NCBI RefSeq assembly: GCF_000177215.2
Contig: NZ_CM001368.1
Location: forward strand, 2,865,001 to 2,929,000
DNA: 64,000 nucleotides
Reading direction: 5' to 3'
Source: Solidesulfovibrio carbinoliphilus subsp. oakridgensis
Lineage (GTDB): Bacteria; Desulfobacterota; Desulfovibrionia; Desulfovibrionales; Desulfovibrionaceae
How positions within the stretch are numbered: position 1 is the first letter of the stretch; each line of letters begins with the position of its first letter. Below, one piece after another: positions 16,960 to 25,906 of this stretch. The notes under the pieces are model-generated. The model was not told where the DNA came from. It was given only the letters and a program-made list of their open reading frames with translations, and made no database searches. The translations under genes were made by a program, and so were the position numbers.

Positions 16960-17805
16960 TCAGCCGAGCAGGGCCAGGGCCTTTCGCAGGTGCCCGCGCC
17001 AGACGGCCGCAAAGGGCTCGCGCTCAATGAGGCCCGACAGGCACGGCCGGCAGCGGATGCCCGAGGCTTCGAGCACGCCGCGCCAGGAGGTTTCCTTGTC
17101 CCCGGCCAGGTCGCAGCAGGCGTGGGCCCCGGCCACGGTGAAAAAGGGCAGGAGCCAGGCCGTGCCGACCCCGGCCGCCAGCAGTTCGTCGCGGATGCGA
17201 AGGATGTCCGGGCAGGGGGCCCCGCGCTCCCGGGGCATGGCCCCGAACCGGGCCAGGGGGTCGAGACGGGAAAGCCGCTCCCGCAGGGCCTCGTAAAAGC
17301 CGGCCCCGGGCGGCGGGGCCCCGTGGCCCATGAGGACCAGCCCCTCGTCCGGGGCCCGCCCGGCCGGCAGGCTTTCGAGCACCGCCCCGGCCACGGCGTC
17401 CACGTCGGCCAGGCTGGCCAGGAGCGGCGCGCCGATGGAGACCCGGAGATTCCCGCCGCCCGCTTCCAGGAACCGGCCGATGCCGGCCACCAGGCAGTGG
17501 TATTCCTCGCCCGGCACCACGTGCAGGGACTGGACGGCCACCCGGCCCACCCCCGAGGCGGCCAGGCCGGCCAGGACGTCCGCGACCTGCCTCGCGCCGC
17601 CAAAAGCGGCGGCGCTCCCATGCTTGCGCCCGACCGTGCGGGCCAGCTCCAGGCGCAGGCCCGGGTAGGCGGCCTGCAGGCCGTCGCGAAACGCGGCCAG
17701 CCCGGCCATGGCCCCGGGGTGGCTCGAGCCGTGGGCGGCCAGGACGACGGCCCCGGCAGCCCCGGCAGCCCCGGCGGTCGCCGCCGGCGTCACGGGAGCG
17801 GCCAT
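16960..17805 (-). CDS. cbiK: Sirohydrochlorin cobaltochelatase, CbiK type
   Basis: A 281-residue class II chelatase that inserts Co2+ (or Fe2+) into sirohydrochlorin for cobalamin or siroheme/heme synthesis. Motifs include VLAAHGSSHPGAM at the start, HVVPGEEYHCL, LMGHGAPPPG and FTVAGAHACCDLAG; the histidines in the last two are the expected metal-handling residues. The N-terminus is Ala-rich but lacks a convincing signal peptide, so this is the cytoplasmic form. It overlaps the ftsX-like stop (TGATG) and is the last gene of the recN-ftsE-ftsX series. Confidence 0.9.
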   Translation of the reverse strand: MAAPVTPAATAGAAGAAGAVVLAAHGSSHPGAMAGLAAFRDGLQAAYPGLRLELARTVGRKHGSAAAFGGARQVADVLAGLAASGVGRVAVQSLHVVPGEEYHCLVAGIGRFLEAGGGNLRVSIGAPLLASLADVDAVAGAVLESLPAGRAPDEGLVLMGHGAPPPGAGFYEALRERLSRLDPLARFGAMPRERGAPCPDILRIRDELLAAGVGTAWLLPFFTVAGAHACCDLAGDKETSWRGVLEASGIRCRPCLSGLIEREPFAAVWRGHLRKALALLG

Positions 17806-18692
17806 CAGGATTCGGACTCCATGGCCGCGGCCAGCCCGGCCAGGGCGGCGACGAGCCCGGTTCCCAGGATAAAGGCCAGCACCAGCCAGGCCGGCAAGGC
17901 GGGCAGGGCAAGAAAAAGCGGCGGCACGTCGAGGAGCCCGGCCAGGAGCACCCGGACGAGGGCGAGCAGGCCCATGGCCACGGCCCCGCCGGCCAGGCCG
18001 ACGAGTCCCGCCCCCACCACCAGCGGCCCCCGGATGTAGCCTTCCGAAGCCCCGACCAGGCGCAGGATCTCCACCTCCTCGCGGCGGCGCAAAAGCGTCA
18101 GGCGGACGGTGTTGCCGACCACCAGCCCGACGAGAAGGGCCAGGGCCCCGGCCAGGGGCAGGGCCAGCCGGCTCCCGACCTGGCTTACGGCCTGGGCCAT
18201 GTCCACTTCCCGGGGATTGTAGCGGACCTCGGCCACGCCCTCGACCGCGGCCAGCCGGTCGTAGACGTCCTTGAAAAATCCCGCGTCGGCCACGGGTGCC
18301 CCAAAGGTCAGGAGCATGGTGTGGGGCAGGGGATTTTGCCCGCCAAGGGCGGGCAGGTCCGCGTCCTTGCCCAGGGCCTGGCCCATGACGGCCAGGGCCT
18401 GGGCCGGGGTGAAGGACCTGGTTTCGATCAGCCCGGGCAGGGCCCGCATCCAGTCCGTCTGCCGGGCGACCAGGGCCGGGTCGGCCCCGGGCTTCCAGTA
18501 GACCTGGAACCGGACCCGGCCCTGGCTGTAGTCGAAGGCCCGGTCCAGGGCCAGCCCGGCCAGGGCGGCCAGGCCGCAAAGGAGCACGGCCACGGCCACG
18601 CCGGCCACGGCTCCGGCCAGGGGCCAGGGCCGGCGCAGGACCTCGCGGGCCCCGGACAGGGCCAGCCGGACGGCTCTGGAAACGCGCTTCAC
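17805..18692 (-). CDS. ftsX: Cell division protein FtsX-like permease
   Basis: A 295-residue membrane protein with the FtsX layout: a cytoplasmic N-terminus, TM1 at about 25-50, an extracytoplasmic domain at about 55-165 with the YWKPGADPALVARQ start, then three membrane segments in the C-terminal half. RLTLLRRREEVEILRLVGAS is the conserved coupling region between TM2 and TM3. With FtsE it forms an ABC-like complex that activates septal wall hydrolases. It overlaps the ftsE stop by 4 nt. Confidence 0.88.
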   Translation of the reverse strand: MKRVSRAVRLALSGAREVLRRPWPLAGAVAGVAVAVLLCGLAALAGLALDRAFDYSQGRVRFQVYWKPGADPALVARQTDWMRALPGLIETRSFTPAQALAVMGQALGKDADLPALGGQNPLPHTMLLTFGAPVADAGFFKDVYDRLAAVEGVAEVRYNPREVDMAQAVSQVGSRLALPLAGALALLVGLVVGNTVRLTLLRRREEVEILRLVGASEGYIRGPLVVGAGLVGLAGGAVAMGLLALVRVLLAGLLDVPPLFLALPALPAWLVLAFILGTGLVAALAGLAAAMESES

Positions 18693-19447
18693 GCCGCGCC
18701 TCCGGGGCCGGCAGACGGGGACGGGGAGGCAGACGCGGACGCGGCGGCGGGGCCGGCCGGCTGGGCCGGCAGGCGGATGATGACCGCGTCCGGCACGGCC
18801 GCCACCAGGGCCGGGCTGTGGGTGGCCATGAGCACGGTGGTGCCGTGGTCGCTAAATTGCCGCAAAATATGGAGAATGCGCAGGGCAAGCTCGCCGTCGA
18901 GGTTGCCGGTCGGCTCGTCGGCCAGCATGAGCCTGGGGCCGGCGACCACGGCTCGGGCGATGGCCACGCGCTGCTTTTCCCCGCCGGCCAGCTCCGAGCA
19001 GGGCCGGTCGGCCACGGCGTCGAGGCCGAGGGCCAAAAGGGCCGAGGCCACGCGGCGGTCAAGCCTGTCCGGCTCCATGCCGCGCACCACCAGCGGCAGG
19101 GCCACGTTCTCGCGGGCCGTGCGGTCGGGCAGGATCTTGAAATCCTGAAAGACCATGGACACGTCCCGGCGCAGGGCGGCCAGCCGGCGTGGCGGCAGTG
19201 GGGAAGACCGCCGTGGCGGTTGTTCGGCAAGCCGTCGCAGCGGCAGGGCGGACAGGTCGTGGCCGGCGACCACGGCCCGGCCGGCGGCCAGCGGCAGGCC
19301 GCCGTGGAGCAGGCGCAACAGCGTGGTCTTGCCCGACCCGGACGGGCCGGTCAAAAAGGCGAACGCGCCCTTTTCCAGGGAAAAGGTCAGGTCGCACAGC
19401 ACCGTGCGAGCCCCGAAAGCGTGGGAAAGACCCTCGACCTGCAACAT
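18689..19447 (-). CDS. ftsE: Cell division ATP-binding protein FtsE-like, with insertion
   Basis: A 252-residue ABC ATPase. Walker A GPSGSGKT spans 34-41, the signature is LAGGEKQRVAIARA, and Walker B reads LMLADEPTGNLD. FtsE proteins are usually about 220 residues. Here a 15-20-residue basic, proline-rich insertion (around EQPPRRSSPLPP) separates two copies of an RRLA motif just before the VSMVFQDFKIL Q-loop, and the tail is Ser/Ala/Pro-rich. It pairs with the overlapping ftsX. ATG 19447 is chosen because upstream in-frame sequence overlaps recN and looks non-coding. Confidence 0.88.
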   Translation of the reverse strand: MLQVEGLSHAFGARTVLCDLTFSLEKGAFAFLTGPSGSGKTTLLRLLHGGLPLAAGRAVVAGHDLSALPLRRLAEQPPRRSSPLPPRRLAALRRDVSMVFQDFKILPDRTARENVALPLVVRGMEPDRLDRRVASALLALGLDAVADRPCSELAGGEKQRVAIARAVVAGPRLMLADEPTGNLDGELALRILHILRQFSDHGTTVLMATHSPALVAAVPDAVIIRLPAQPAGPAAASASASPSPSAGPGGAA

Positions 19448-19466
19448 GGCGGCTGCGCTCCCGGGC

Positions 19467-21086
19467 TCAGGCCCCGCCCGACAGGAGCCGGCGGGCCATT
19501 TCCTGGCCGGTTGCGCCGCCGCCGGCCATGCGGGACAGTTCCCCGGCAATGTCCGGGCCGGACAGACGCAGGCAGCGGGTGCTGGTCTGGCCGTCCTCCA
19601 CGGTCTTGACCACCTGGAAATGGCGGTCGGCGAGGCTCGCCAGCTGGGGCCAGTGGGTGATGAGGAGAATCTGGGAGGTCTCGGACAGCTTTTTCACGTA
19701 GGCGCCGACGCTGCCGAGGGTCAGCCCCCCGATGCCGGCGTCGATCTCGTCGAAAATGAGGGTCGGGCCGCCGGGCTCGGCGGAAAGCGACATGAGGGCC
19801 AGGAGAAACCGCGACAGCTCGCCGCCGGAGGCGATCTTGTCCAGCGGCTGGGGCGGCTGGCCGGGGTTGGGCCGCCAGAGGATCCGGGCCCGGTCCTCGG
19901 CCAGGGCCGGCAGCTCGGCCGCGACCGGCGCGTAGACCTCGGCCGGGACGAAATCAAAAATGACCTTGACGTCCTTGGAGAAGCCGAGGCTGCGGAGAAT
20001 CTCCTCCAAGGACGCGGACAGCCGGGTGGCCGCCTCGCGCCGGACCCGGCCGAGGGCCAGCAAGGCCGCGGCCAGGGCCTCGGCCCGCTCGGCCTCTTCC
20101 CGGGCCAGCCGCATCCGGTCCAGGGCGCAGGCGTCCAGAAAATTGAGGTTGGCCTCGATCTCGGCCCCGAGGTCCACGATCTCGGCCAGGGATTTCCTGA
20201 GCTTTCGCCGCAACTGGGCCAGCTCGAAGAGCCGCTTTTCGATGGCCTCGGCGTCGTCGCCCGGGGCCTTGGTGGGCTTTCTGCGCAGGCGCACGGCCAC
20301 GTCTTTGAGGTGATGGCGGAAGGCGGCCACGGCCTCGGCGTCGGCGGTGAAATCCGGAAAAAGCTCGCCGGCGTGGAGCAGCTCCCGGTGGAGATCGGCC
20401 AGGGTGTCGAGGACCTTGGGGCTCTGCTCCAGGGTGTCCAGGGCCCGGGCCAGGGCCTCGGAAGCCTTTCGCGACTCGGCCAGGGCCGCCCGGCGGCCGA
20501 TCAGCTCGTCCTCTTCCCCGGGGAGCGGCGCGACCTTGCTGATCTCGGCGTGCTGGAACTCCAGGAACTGGCGCTTTTCCTCCAGGGAGGCGGCCTTGGC
20601 GTCCAGGGCCCGGATCTGGCCGGCGATGTCGGCCAGTTCGCGCAGAAGCCGGTTTTTTTCGGCCAGGGGCTGGTCGTCGGCCAGGAAGCCGTCGAGGAGG
20701 GCGGCCTGGAAGGCCGGCTGCAGGAGCCGCTGCTGGCCGTGCTGGGAGGCGTGGAGGAGAAGCTTCGGGCGAAGCGCGGCCAGAGCCTCGCGGGAAGCCA
20801 GCCCGTCGCCGATGTAGATGCGGCTGCGGCCGGTGCCGGCGGCCAGCTCCCGGCGCAGGATCAGGTCCTGGCCGTCCAGCACGAAAAGGGCCTCGACCAC
20901 GGCCTTTTCGCAGCCCGCCCGCACGAGGTCCGGGTGCATCTTCTCGCCGGTCAGGAAGTTGACCGCCGAAACGATGAAGCTCTTGCCGGCCCCGGTCTCG
21001 CCGGTCAGGACATTGAGGCCCTGGCCGAACTCCAGTTCCAGGTCGTCGATGAGGGCCAGATTTTTGATGCGCAGCACTTCGATCAT
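19467..21086 (-). CDS. recN: DNA repair protein RecN
   Basis: A 539-residue SMC-like ATPase of double-strand-break repair. Walker A TGETGAGKSF lies near residue 30. Long coiled-coil arms occupy about 150-360 (LRALDAKAASLEEKRQFLEF onward). The C-terminal ATPase half holds the signature GGELSRFLLAL and Walker B LIFDEIDAGIGG. All elements are intact. It lies 10 nt beyond the oppC stop and 19 nt before ftsE, so it probably shares a transcript with them. Confidence 0.96.
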   Translation of the reverse strand: MIEVLRIKNLALIDDLELEFGQGLNVLTGETGAGKSFIVSAVNFLTGEKMHPDLVRAGCEKAVVEALFVLDGQDLILRRELAAGTGRSRIYIGDGLASREALAALRPKLLLHASQHGQQRLLQPAFQAALLDGFLADDQPLAEKNRLLRELADIAGQIRALDAKAASLEEKRQFLEFQHAEISKVAPLPGEEDELIGRRAALAESRKASEALARALDTLEQSPKVLDTLADLHRELLHAGELFPDFTADAEAVAAFRHHLKDVAVRLRRKPTKAPGDDAEAIEKRLFELAQLRRKLRKSLAEIVDLGAEIEANLNFLDACALDRMRLAREEAERAEALAAALLALGRVRREAATRLSASLEEILRSLGFSKDVKVIFDFVPAEVYAPVAAELPALAEDRARILWRPNPGQPPQPLDKIASGGELSRFLLALMSLSAEPGGPTLIFDEIDAGIGGLTLGSVGAYVKKLSETSQILLITHWPQLASLADRHFQVVKTVEDGQTSTRCLRLSGPDIAGELSRMAGGGATGQEMARRLLSGGA

Positions 21087-21096
21087 AGCGCCGTTC

Positions 21097-21942
21097 CTAC
21101 TGCCGCAGCCTGGGGTCCAGGATGTCGCGCAGGCTTTCCCCGATAAGATTGTAGCCGAGCACGGTCAGCAAAATGGCCATGCCCGGGAAGATCGACAGCC
21201 ACGGAGCCACTTCCAGCACTTCCTTGCCTTCCATGAGGATGTTGCCCCAGCTCGGCATGGGCGGCTGCACCCCAAGCCCGAGGAAGGACAGCGACGACTC
21301 GGTGAGGATGGCCCCGGCCACGCCCAGGGTGGCCGACACCAGGACCGGAGCCAGGGCGTTTGGCAGGATGTGGTAAAATAAAATGCCCGGCGCACGCATG
21401 CCGGACACCCGGGCGGCCAGCACGAATTCCCGGCCGCGAAGGGTCAACGTCTCGGCCCGCACGAGCCTCGCCACGCCCATCCAGGAGGTCAGGCCGATCA
21501 CGACCATGATGTTGGTCAAAGACGGCGTCAGAAAGGCGATGACGGCCAAAATCAGGAAAAACGAGGGAAAACACAGCATCACGTCCACGCCGCGCATGAT
21601 GGCCTCGTCGACCAGGCCGCCGAAATACCCGGCGCAAAGCCCGAGCACAAGCCCGATGGAGACCGAGAGCCCGACGGCCACGAACCCGACCCACAAGGAC
21701 ACCCGGCCGCCGTAGAGAAGCCGGGAGAGGACGTCGCGGCCCAGGGCGTCCGTGCCGAGGAGATGGGTGGGCCCTGGCGGGGCCAGGATGGCGTTGACGT
21801 CAAGGGCTGTGGGGTCGGCCGGGGCCAAAAGCGGGGCCAGGAGCGAGGCGGCCGAGATGGAGCCGACCAGCACCAGCCCGGCCCAGAACATGCCGTGGCG
21901 CGGCAAAAGCCGGCGCAGGACCCGGCCGAACAGGCTAGCCAC
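21097..21942 (-). CDS. ABC transporter permease, DppC/OppC type
   Basis: A 281-residue inner-membrane permease for oligopeptides or nickel-type ligands. It has the N-terminal OppC segment, a LLGTDALGRDVLSRLLYGGRVSL block, about six membrane helices, and the EAA loop (EFVLAARVSGMRAPGILFYHILPNA) that docks the ATPase. It overlaps the oppB-type partner by 8 nt. No ATP-binding or solute-binding gene is present nearby, so the partners must be encoded elsewhere. Confidence 0.92.
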   Translation of the reverse strand: MASLFGRVLRRLLPRHGMFWAGLVLVGSISAASLLAPLLAPADPTALDVNAILAPPGPTHLLGTDALGRDVLSRLLYGGRVSLWVGFVAVGLSVSIGLVLGLCAGYFGGLVDEAIMRGVDVMLCFPSFFLILAVIAFLTPSLTNIMVVIGLTSWMGVARLVRAETLTLRGREFVLAARVSGMRAPGILFYHILPNALAPVLVSATLGVAGAILTESSLSFLGLGVQPPMPSWGNILMEGKEVLEVAPWLSIFPGMAILLTVLGYNLIGESLRDILDPRLRQ

Positions 21943-22933
21943 GGGGCCGCCCTCCCAGGCGGATGCGCGGATCGGCCAGGGCGTAGCCCACGTCGGCCAG
22001 GAGATTGCCGGCGAGGGTCAGGACCGCGCCGAGGACCAGATTGCCCATGATCAGCGGATAGTCCCGGGCCATGACGGACTGGTAGAAAAGCTGGCCCAGG
22101 CCCGGCAGGGCGAAAATGGACTCGATGATGACCGAGCCGCCGATCAGGCCGGGGATGGACAGTCCCAGAATGGTGATGACCGGCAGGAGCGCGTTTCGGA
22201 GGGCATGCTTGTAAATGACCACGTATCCCGGCAGGCCCTTGGCCCGGGCGGTCAGCACGTAGTCCTGGCGCAGGACCTCCAGCATGGCCGCGCGCATGAA
22301 CCGCGACAGCCCGGCCAGGGACCCGAAGGTGTAGATGAAAATGGGCAAGGCCAGGTGCCGGGCCAGGTCCACGGCCTTTTGCCACGGGGAAAACGTGGCG
22401 AAGTCCATGGAAGTCAGGCCCGAGATCGGCAGCACCGGGTAGTAGATGCCAAAGAGCAGCATGAGGAGCAGGGCCAGCCAGAAGCCGGGCACGGCAAAGC
22501 CGACAAAGACGAAGACCGTGGCCGCCCGGTCGAACAGCCCGCCCTGGCGGCAGGCCGAGGCCACGCCGATGGGCACGGCGATGACCAGCGTCAGGAAGAG
22601 CGACACGATGTTCATGGAAAAGGTCAGGGGGAGCCGCTCACGGATCTTGTCCCAGACCGGCCGGTGGTCGCCGGACAGGGACTGGCCGAAATCGAAGCGC
22701 ACGAGCTTGCCGAGCCAGTCGGCGTACTGGACGGAGAGCGGCCGGTCGAGGCCGTAGAGTTTTTCCAGGCGGGCCCGGGTCTCGGCCGTGGCCAGGGGAT
22801 TGAGGGTGGTCTGCATGTCGGTCGGCGACCCCGGGGCCAGGTGGATCACGGCGAAGCTGATGAGGGTTATGCCGAAAAAGATGGCGGCGACCCAGAGGGT
22901 TTTGCGCAGCAGGCGGGCGGCCAGGGCGAGCAC
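21935..22933 (-). CDS. ABC transporter permease, DppB/OppB type
   Basis: An inner-membrane permease, 332 residues from GTG 22933, which has a strong AAGGAG box; an upstream ATG at 22963 would add ten residues but lacks a good box. It shows the DppB pattern: TM1 WVAAIFFGITLISFAVIHLAPGSP, then a periplasmic segment with LEKLYGLDRPLSVQYADWL, then the EAA loop DYVLTARAKGLPGYVVIYKHAL. It heads the oppB-oppC-recN series. The substrate is unknown without a binding protein. Confidence 0.9.
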   Translation of the reverse strand: MLALAARLLRKTLWVAAIFFGITLISFAVIHLAPGSPTDMQTTLNPLATAETRARLEKLYGLDRPLSVQYADWLGKLVRFDFGQSLSGDHRPVWDKIRERLPLTFSMNIVSLFLTLVIAVPIGVASACRQGGLFDRAATVFVFVGFAVPGFWLALLLMLLFGIYYPVLPISGLTSMDFATFSPWQKAVDLARHLALPIFIYTFGSLAGLSRFMRAAMLEVLRQDYVLTARAKGLPGYVVIYKHALRNALLPVITILGLSIPGLIGGSVIIESIFALPGLGQLFYQSVMARDYPLIMGNLVLGAVLTLAGNLLADVGYALADPRIRLGGRPRG

Positions 22934-23047
22934 GTGTGGCGGACTCCTTGAGGGGTGTGGCATGCGCCAATCCAAGGCCGGTTTGTACGGGAAACGGGTG
23001 TGGAAGGAAAGGCCGCGAAAAAAATGCGGGCGGGCCGAAAAAAGCGG

Positions 23048-23075
23048 TTGACTTTTTTCGGGCGAAGGGTAGATT
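23048..23075 (+). promoter_or_regulatory. Promoter of the tRNA-Ala gene
   Basis: TTGACT at 23048-23053 and TAGATT at 23070-23075, with a 16-bp spacer. The -10 box ends 13 nt before the mature tRNA 5' end. The surrounding DNA is more AT-rich than its neighbours. Confidence 0.7.
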
Positions 23076-23088
23076 CCGCTCTCGCTGC

Positions 23089-23164
<76 letters not shown>

Positions 23165-23175
23165 CGAAGCATGCC

Positions 23176-23208
23176 AAGGGGTTACCGAGAAATCGGTGAC
23201 CCCTTTTT
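23176..23208 (+). terminator. Terminator of the tRNA-Ala gene
   Basis: A 13-bp stem (23176-23188 with 23193-23205, one G-T pair) closes a GAAA tetraloop and runs into a T5 tract. Confidence 0.9.
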
Positions 23209-23808
23209 CTTTGCCTAAGCGCCAACGCGCGCCAATACTAGGTTGTGGCGGGTATGTGCCAGGGCAGAACCATTTCCCAGCCCACTTGTTAGACCAAGAA
23301 ACTATTCCCCGGTCGCTTGATTTTTTTTCAAGAGGTCGCCCTCCCCTCCGTCTCTTTCGCTCCTGCCATAAATATTTCCTTTGTTTTACGAATAGTTGAG
23401 CAAGAAATGAAACCACGGTCGCTTGGGGGATTTTCAAGAGAGCCCCCCATTTTGGACTTCTGGGGTTCATCCCCTGAAAAAATCTGGCCCTGTTACCTGC
23501 TGACGGAAATCTTGGCTGCCCCTGAAGCAAGGAATGGCGTAGGAACAGGCCTATTGAGCCACAGGGGCTGGGATTTTACCCGTCCCCATTGGTCCCTTGG
23601 GCCTCCCCCATCCTCCCCACCCGGCCGCCGGTTCGGACACCCCCTGGATTCGCGTGGTAGGCCCCTTCCTGGGGCTTTCCCCTGGGACTGGGGGATTGGG
23701 CTCCCCGGCCCGGCCCTCTTCCAGGAGGAGCGCGTTATGGCCCAATCAACGTTTTCGCCCGGGCTGTAATCAAGTAGGAAAACGAGAAGTGACAACAAGG
23801 GGGTGAGC
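23209..23808. other. Non-coding, repeat-bearing interval after tRNA-Ala
   Basis: I find no convincing gene here. It holds two anticodon-arm-like repeats (23311-23338 and 23418-23441, each preceded by a CAAGAAA block) and the first copy of a diverged repeat of about 115 bp (23560-23674) whose second copy is at 24748-24862. Reading frames in it lack the codon bias of this genome and frame agreement between the repeat copies. Confidence 0.5.
23311..23338 (+). repeat. Degenerate copy of the tRNA-Ala anticodon arm
   Basis: CGCTTGA-N6-TTCAAGAGGTCG at 23314-23338 matches 23113-23137 inside the tRNA gene at all 19 non-spacer positions and with the same spacing. A further relative lies at 23420-23441 (CGCTTG-N7-TTCAAGAG), and a related 22-mer at 24421-24442. 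Confidence 0.55.
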
Positions 23809-24333
23809 ATGTGGCAAGAGATAGGGAAGACACTGTTGTCCGAGTTCTCAGATGTGCCGGATGTAACGCAAGCTACACGCATCATACTTCGCCTTCTAGT
23901 TGCCGCGTCCCTTGGCGGTATGCTGGGGTACGAGCGGGAGCAGCAAGGCAAGAGCGCCGGGGTTCGAACGCATATGCTGGTTGCCATAGGGGCAGCACTC
24001 TTTATCCTTGTTCCTCAACAAGCTGGACTATCTACTTCAGATTCAGCAAAAGTATTACAAGGATTGATCACCGGCGTGGGGTTCCTTGGGGCGGGATCCA
24101 TAATTGTGGGGACTAAGCAAGTTGAGACTCGGGGATTGACTACAGCGGCTGGCATATGGGTAACGGCAGCAATAGGCGTAGCTGCAGGAATGGGGCGGGA
24201 ATTGACCGCTGTCCTGAGTACCTTTCTGGCCCTTTTCATCTTTTCGGCCGTTCCCTTACTTTTTCGAGTTAAAACAAAAGCATGCACTCACGAGGTAGGT
24301 CAGACCCAGGACAGGTCCGGCTCGGATACTTGA
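23809..24333 (+). CDS. MgtC/SapB family membrane protein
   Basis: A 174-residue membrane protein with the MgtC/SapB pattern. The hallmark block RLLVAASLGGMLGYEREQQGKSAGVRTHMLVAIGAAL covers TM1-TM2, then GLITGVGFLGAGSI, then the G-L-T-T-A-A-G-I-W motif and further helices. It lacks the long C-terminal ACT-like domain of MgtC proper. The start is ATG 23809 behind AAGGGGG; GTG 23803 is an alternative. Codons use clearly more A/T at third positions than neighbouring genes, and the gene sits alone inside repeat-rich DNA after tRNA-Ala, so it was probably acquired. Confidence 0.85.
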   Translation: MWQEIGKTLLSEFSDVPDVTQATRIILRLLVAASLGGMLGYEREQQGKSAGVRTHMLVAIGAALFILVPQQAGLSTSDSAKVLQGLITGVGFLGAGSIIVGTKQVETRGLTTAAGIWVTAAIGVAAGMGRELTAVLSTFLALFIFSAVPLLFRVKTKACTHEVGQTQDRSGSDT

Positions 24334-25795
24334 AAGGACCGCGAGATGGCATCGATGAGGACAGGGAAGGAGCGGATGACTCTGAGCCTGCAGGTATGAC
24401 GTAGGGAGAAGGCGAAGGGACTCTTGGTGGATTTTCAAGCGGTGGTAGCCATTGAGCCTTGGCTCCTGGGCTGGGTCTTTTGAAACTTCTCCTGGGCATG
24501 ACCACGGGCTGTCCGGGACGCGGCGGGAGGACGTTGACCAGGGGATTCTTAAAGAAAGATAATGTTCTTCCTGGGGGTTGGCCTGTTAGCTGGCCCTGGG
24601 TGGCCCCTACGTCGGTGACATTGGTGACATTTTGGATGTAAACTTTTCAAAACGCAGTCCGAAGGATGGCGGGGGCTGGGACACGCTACTTTTTCTTGAA
24701 GAACGCGTGCTAACGCAGGGTTTGGCGCAGGTGCAGCCGGAGACAGTCACAGGGGCCGTGCTTTTTACCGGGGCTGATTGGGTTCCTGGACCTCCCCCGT
24801 CCTCGGCCCCGGTCACCACCCCGGACACCTCCTGGATTCGCGCCCTACACCCCCTTCCTGGGCCGTGCCCTTGTTTCTTGGGCCTTTGTCCCCTGGGCCT
24901 CCCCCGCTCCAGGGTGGGCTCCCTAGTGTGAACGCCCGATTTCGCCGGGGGGTTGGACATCGGCAGGCAATGCGCACAAATTTCTCGGCTAATATATTGA
25001 GCTTTTTCCCGACCGGCTGAATTCACAGTGATTCTTTTGTAAAGATTTCCCAAAATAGCACTAGACAGAGTTCCAGCCCAGCTCTATATTTTAGGCGTGT
25101 CCTTTGTGAAGGTTGTTTGCAATCTTAACGGAGGGAATGCCATTGGGTGAATTAACTGTCGGACAGTCTTCCTCGCAGTAGGGCACTTAGAGGCCAGTAA
25201 AAAATACAATCTGGCAAACTCCACGTGTGGTAAACACAAGCTCTACATTCTTAGTCGAGGCCGCCACAATAACCTATTAGTCATTTTTTACATCGCAACT
25301 TTACTGGCCCCGGCTTTTACAGTCTGGGCCTTTCTTTTTTACATCGATATGGCTGGCTAAGTGCGATTTTTGCTGCTTGGCGAGGCGAGAAACATCGACT
25401 TCATATAACTTTCTGATATTCCAGGTGAAAACCGGCATTTGGACATTTGGACATTTGAAATGCATCCTTTCTTTTGAAAAAAGCACCCGCGCCAACACTA
25501 CCCGTTGGCTACGGGGTGGACCCCGCCACAGCATCCCCACCTCGATTTTTCCTGCAATTTGTACGAGAAACACCCCCAATGCTTCTGGCAAGTTTCCCCC
25601 GGTGCCTCTGGGAAGCGATTTTCCGTGAGGGGGTACAGTGGACCGTACCCGCTTGCGGCCCACGCCTTGACGTTGCCCCTTCGGCAGGGCAACTTTGCCG
25701 GCCATGTCGCCTTGCGGCAACCGGAAGGGTGCTCCATGCCTTCCCCGTTTCGTCGCCCGCGCTGTCCCTGTCCCGCCGGTCGCCTCTCTGGAACA
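24334..25795. other. Non-coding, partly AT-rich interval (decayed island)
   Basis: About 1.5 kb without a supportable gene. Contents: a 22-bp repeat at 24421-24442 related to 23420-23441, the second diverged repeat copy (24748-24862), and a clearly AT-rich section at about 24960-25480 with two TTTTTTACATCG copies (near 25283 and 25335) and a tandem CATTTGGA array near 25437-25457. Hairpins lie at 25631-25650 and 25672-25693. Frames in the section have no typical codon bias. Confidence 0.5.
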
Positions 25796-25796
25796 C

Positions 25797-25906
25797 CGTG
25801 TAACCGCTCCGAGACATGAAACCCAAACCTCTTCCGACCTCACCCGCCGCATGTACAACCTGGACCGCGTGTAACCGCTCCAAGACATGAAACCCAAACA
25901 TCTTCT
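25797..25906 (+). repeat. Tandem duplication of the eamA start region
   Basis: The segment CGTGTAACCGCTCC-(G/A)-AGACATGAAACCCAAAC-(C/A)-TCTTC occurs at 25797-25834 and again at 25868-25905, offset 71 bp. The second copy carries the real start of the exporter gene. The first copy has the same ATG codons but runs to a stop after about 23 codons. Confidence 0.8.

Noticed and set aside
23317-23769. Possible 150-codon gene after tRNA-Ala
   Set aside because: Composition is Pro/Gly-rich by virtue of GC tracts, no ribosome site is present, and the frame crosses two repeat units.
24632-24931. Possible small gene of 99 codons on the plus strand in the island
   Set aside because: No ribosome site, no codon bias, and its repeated counterpart at 23.6 kb does not keep the same reading frame.
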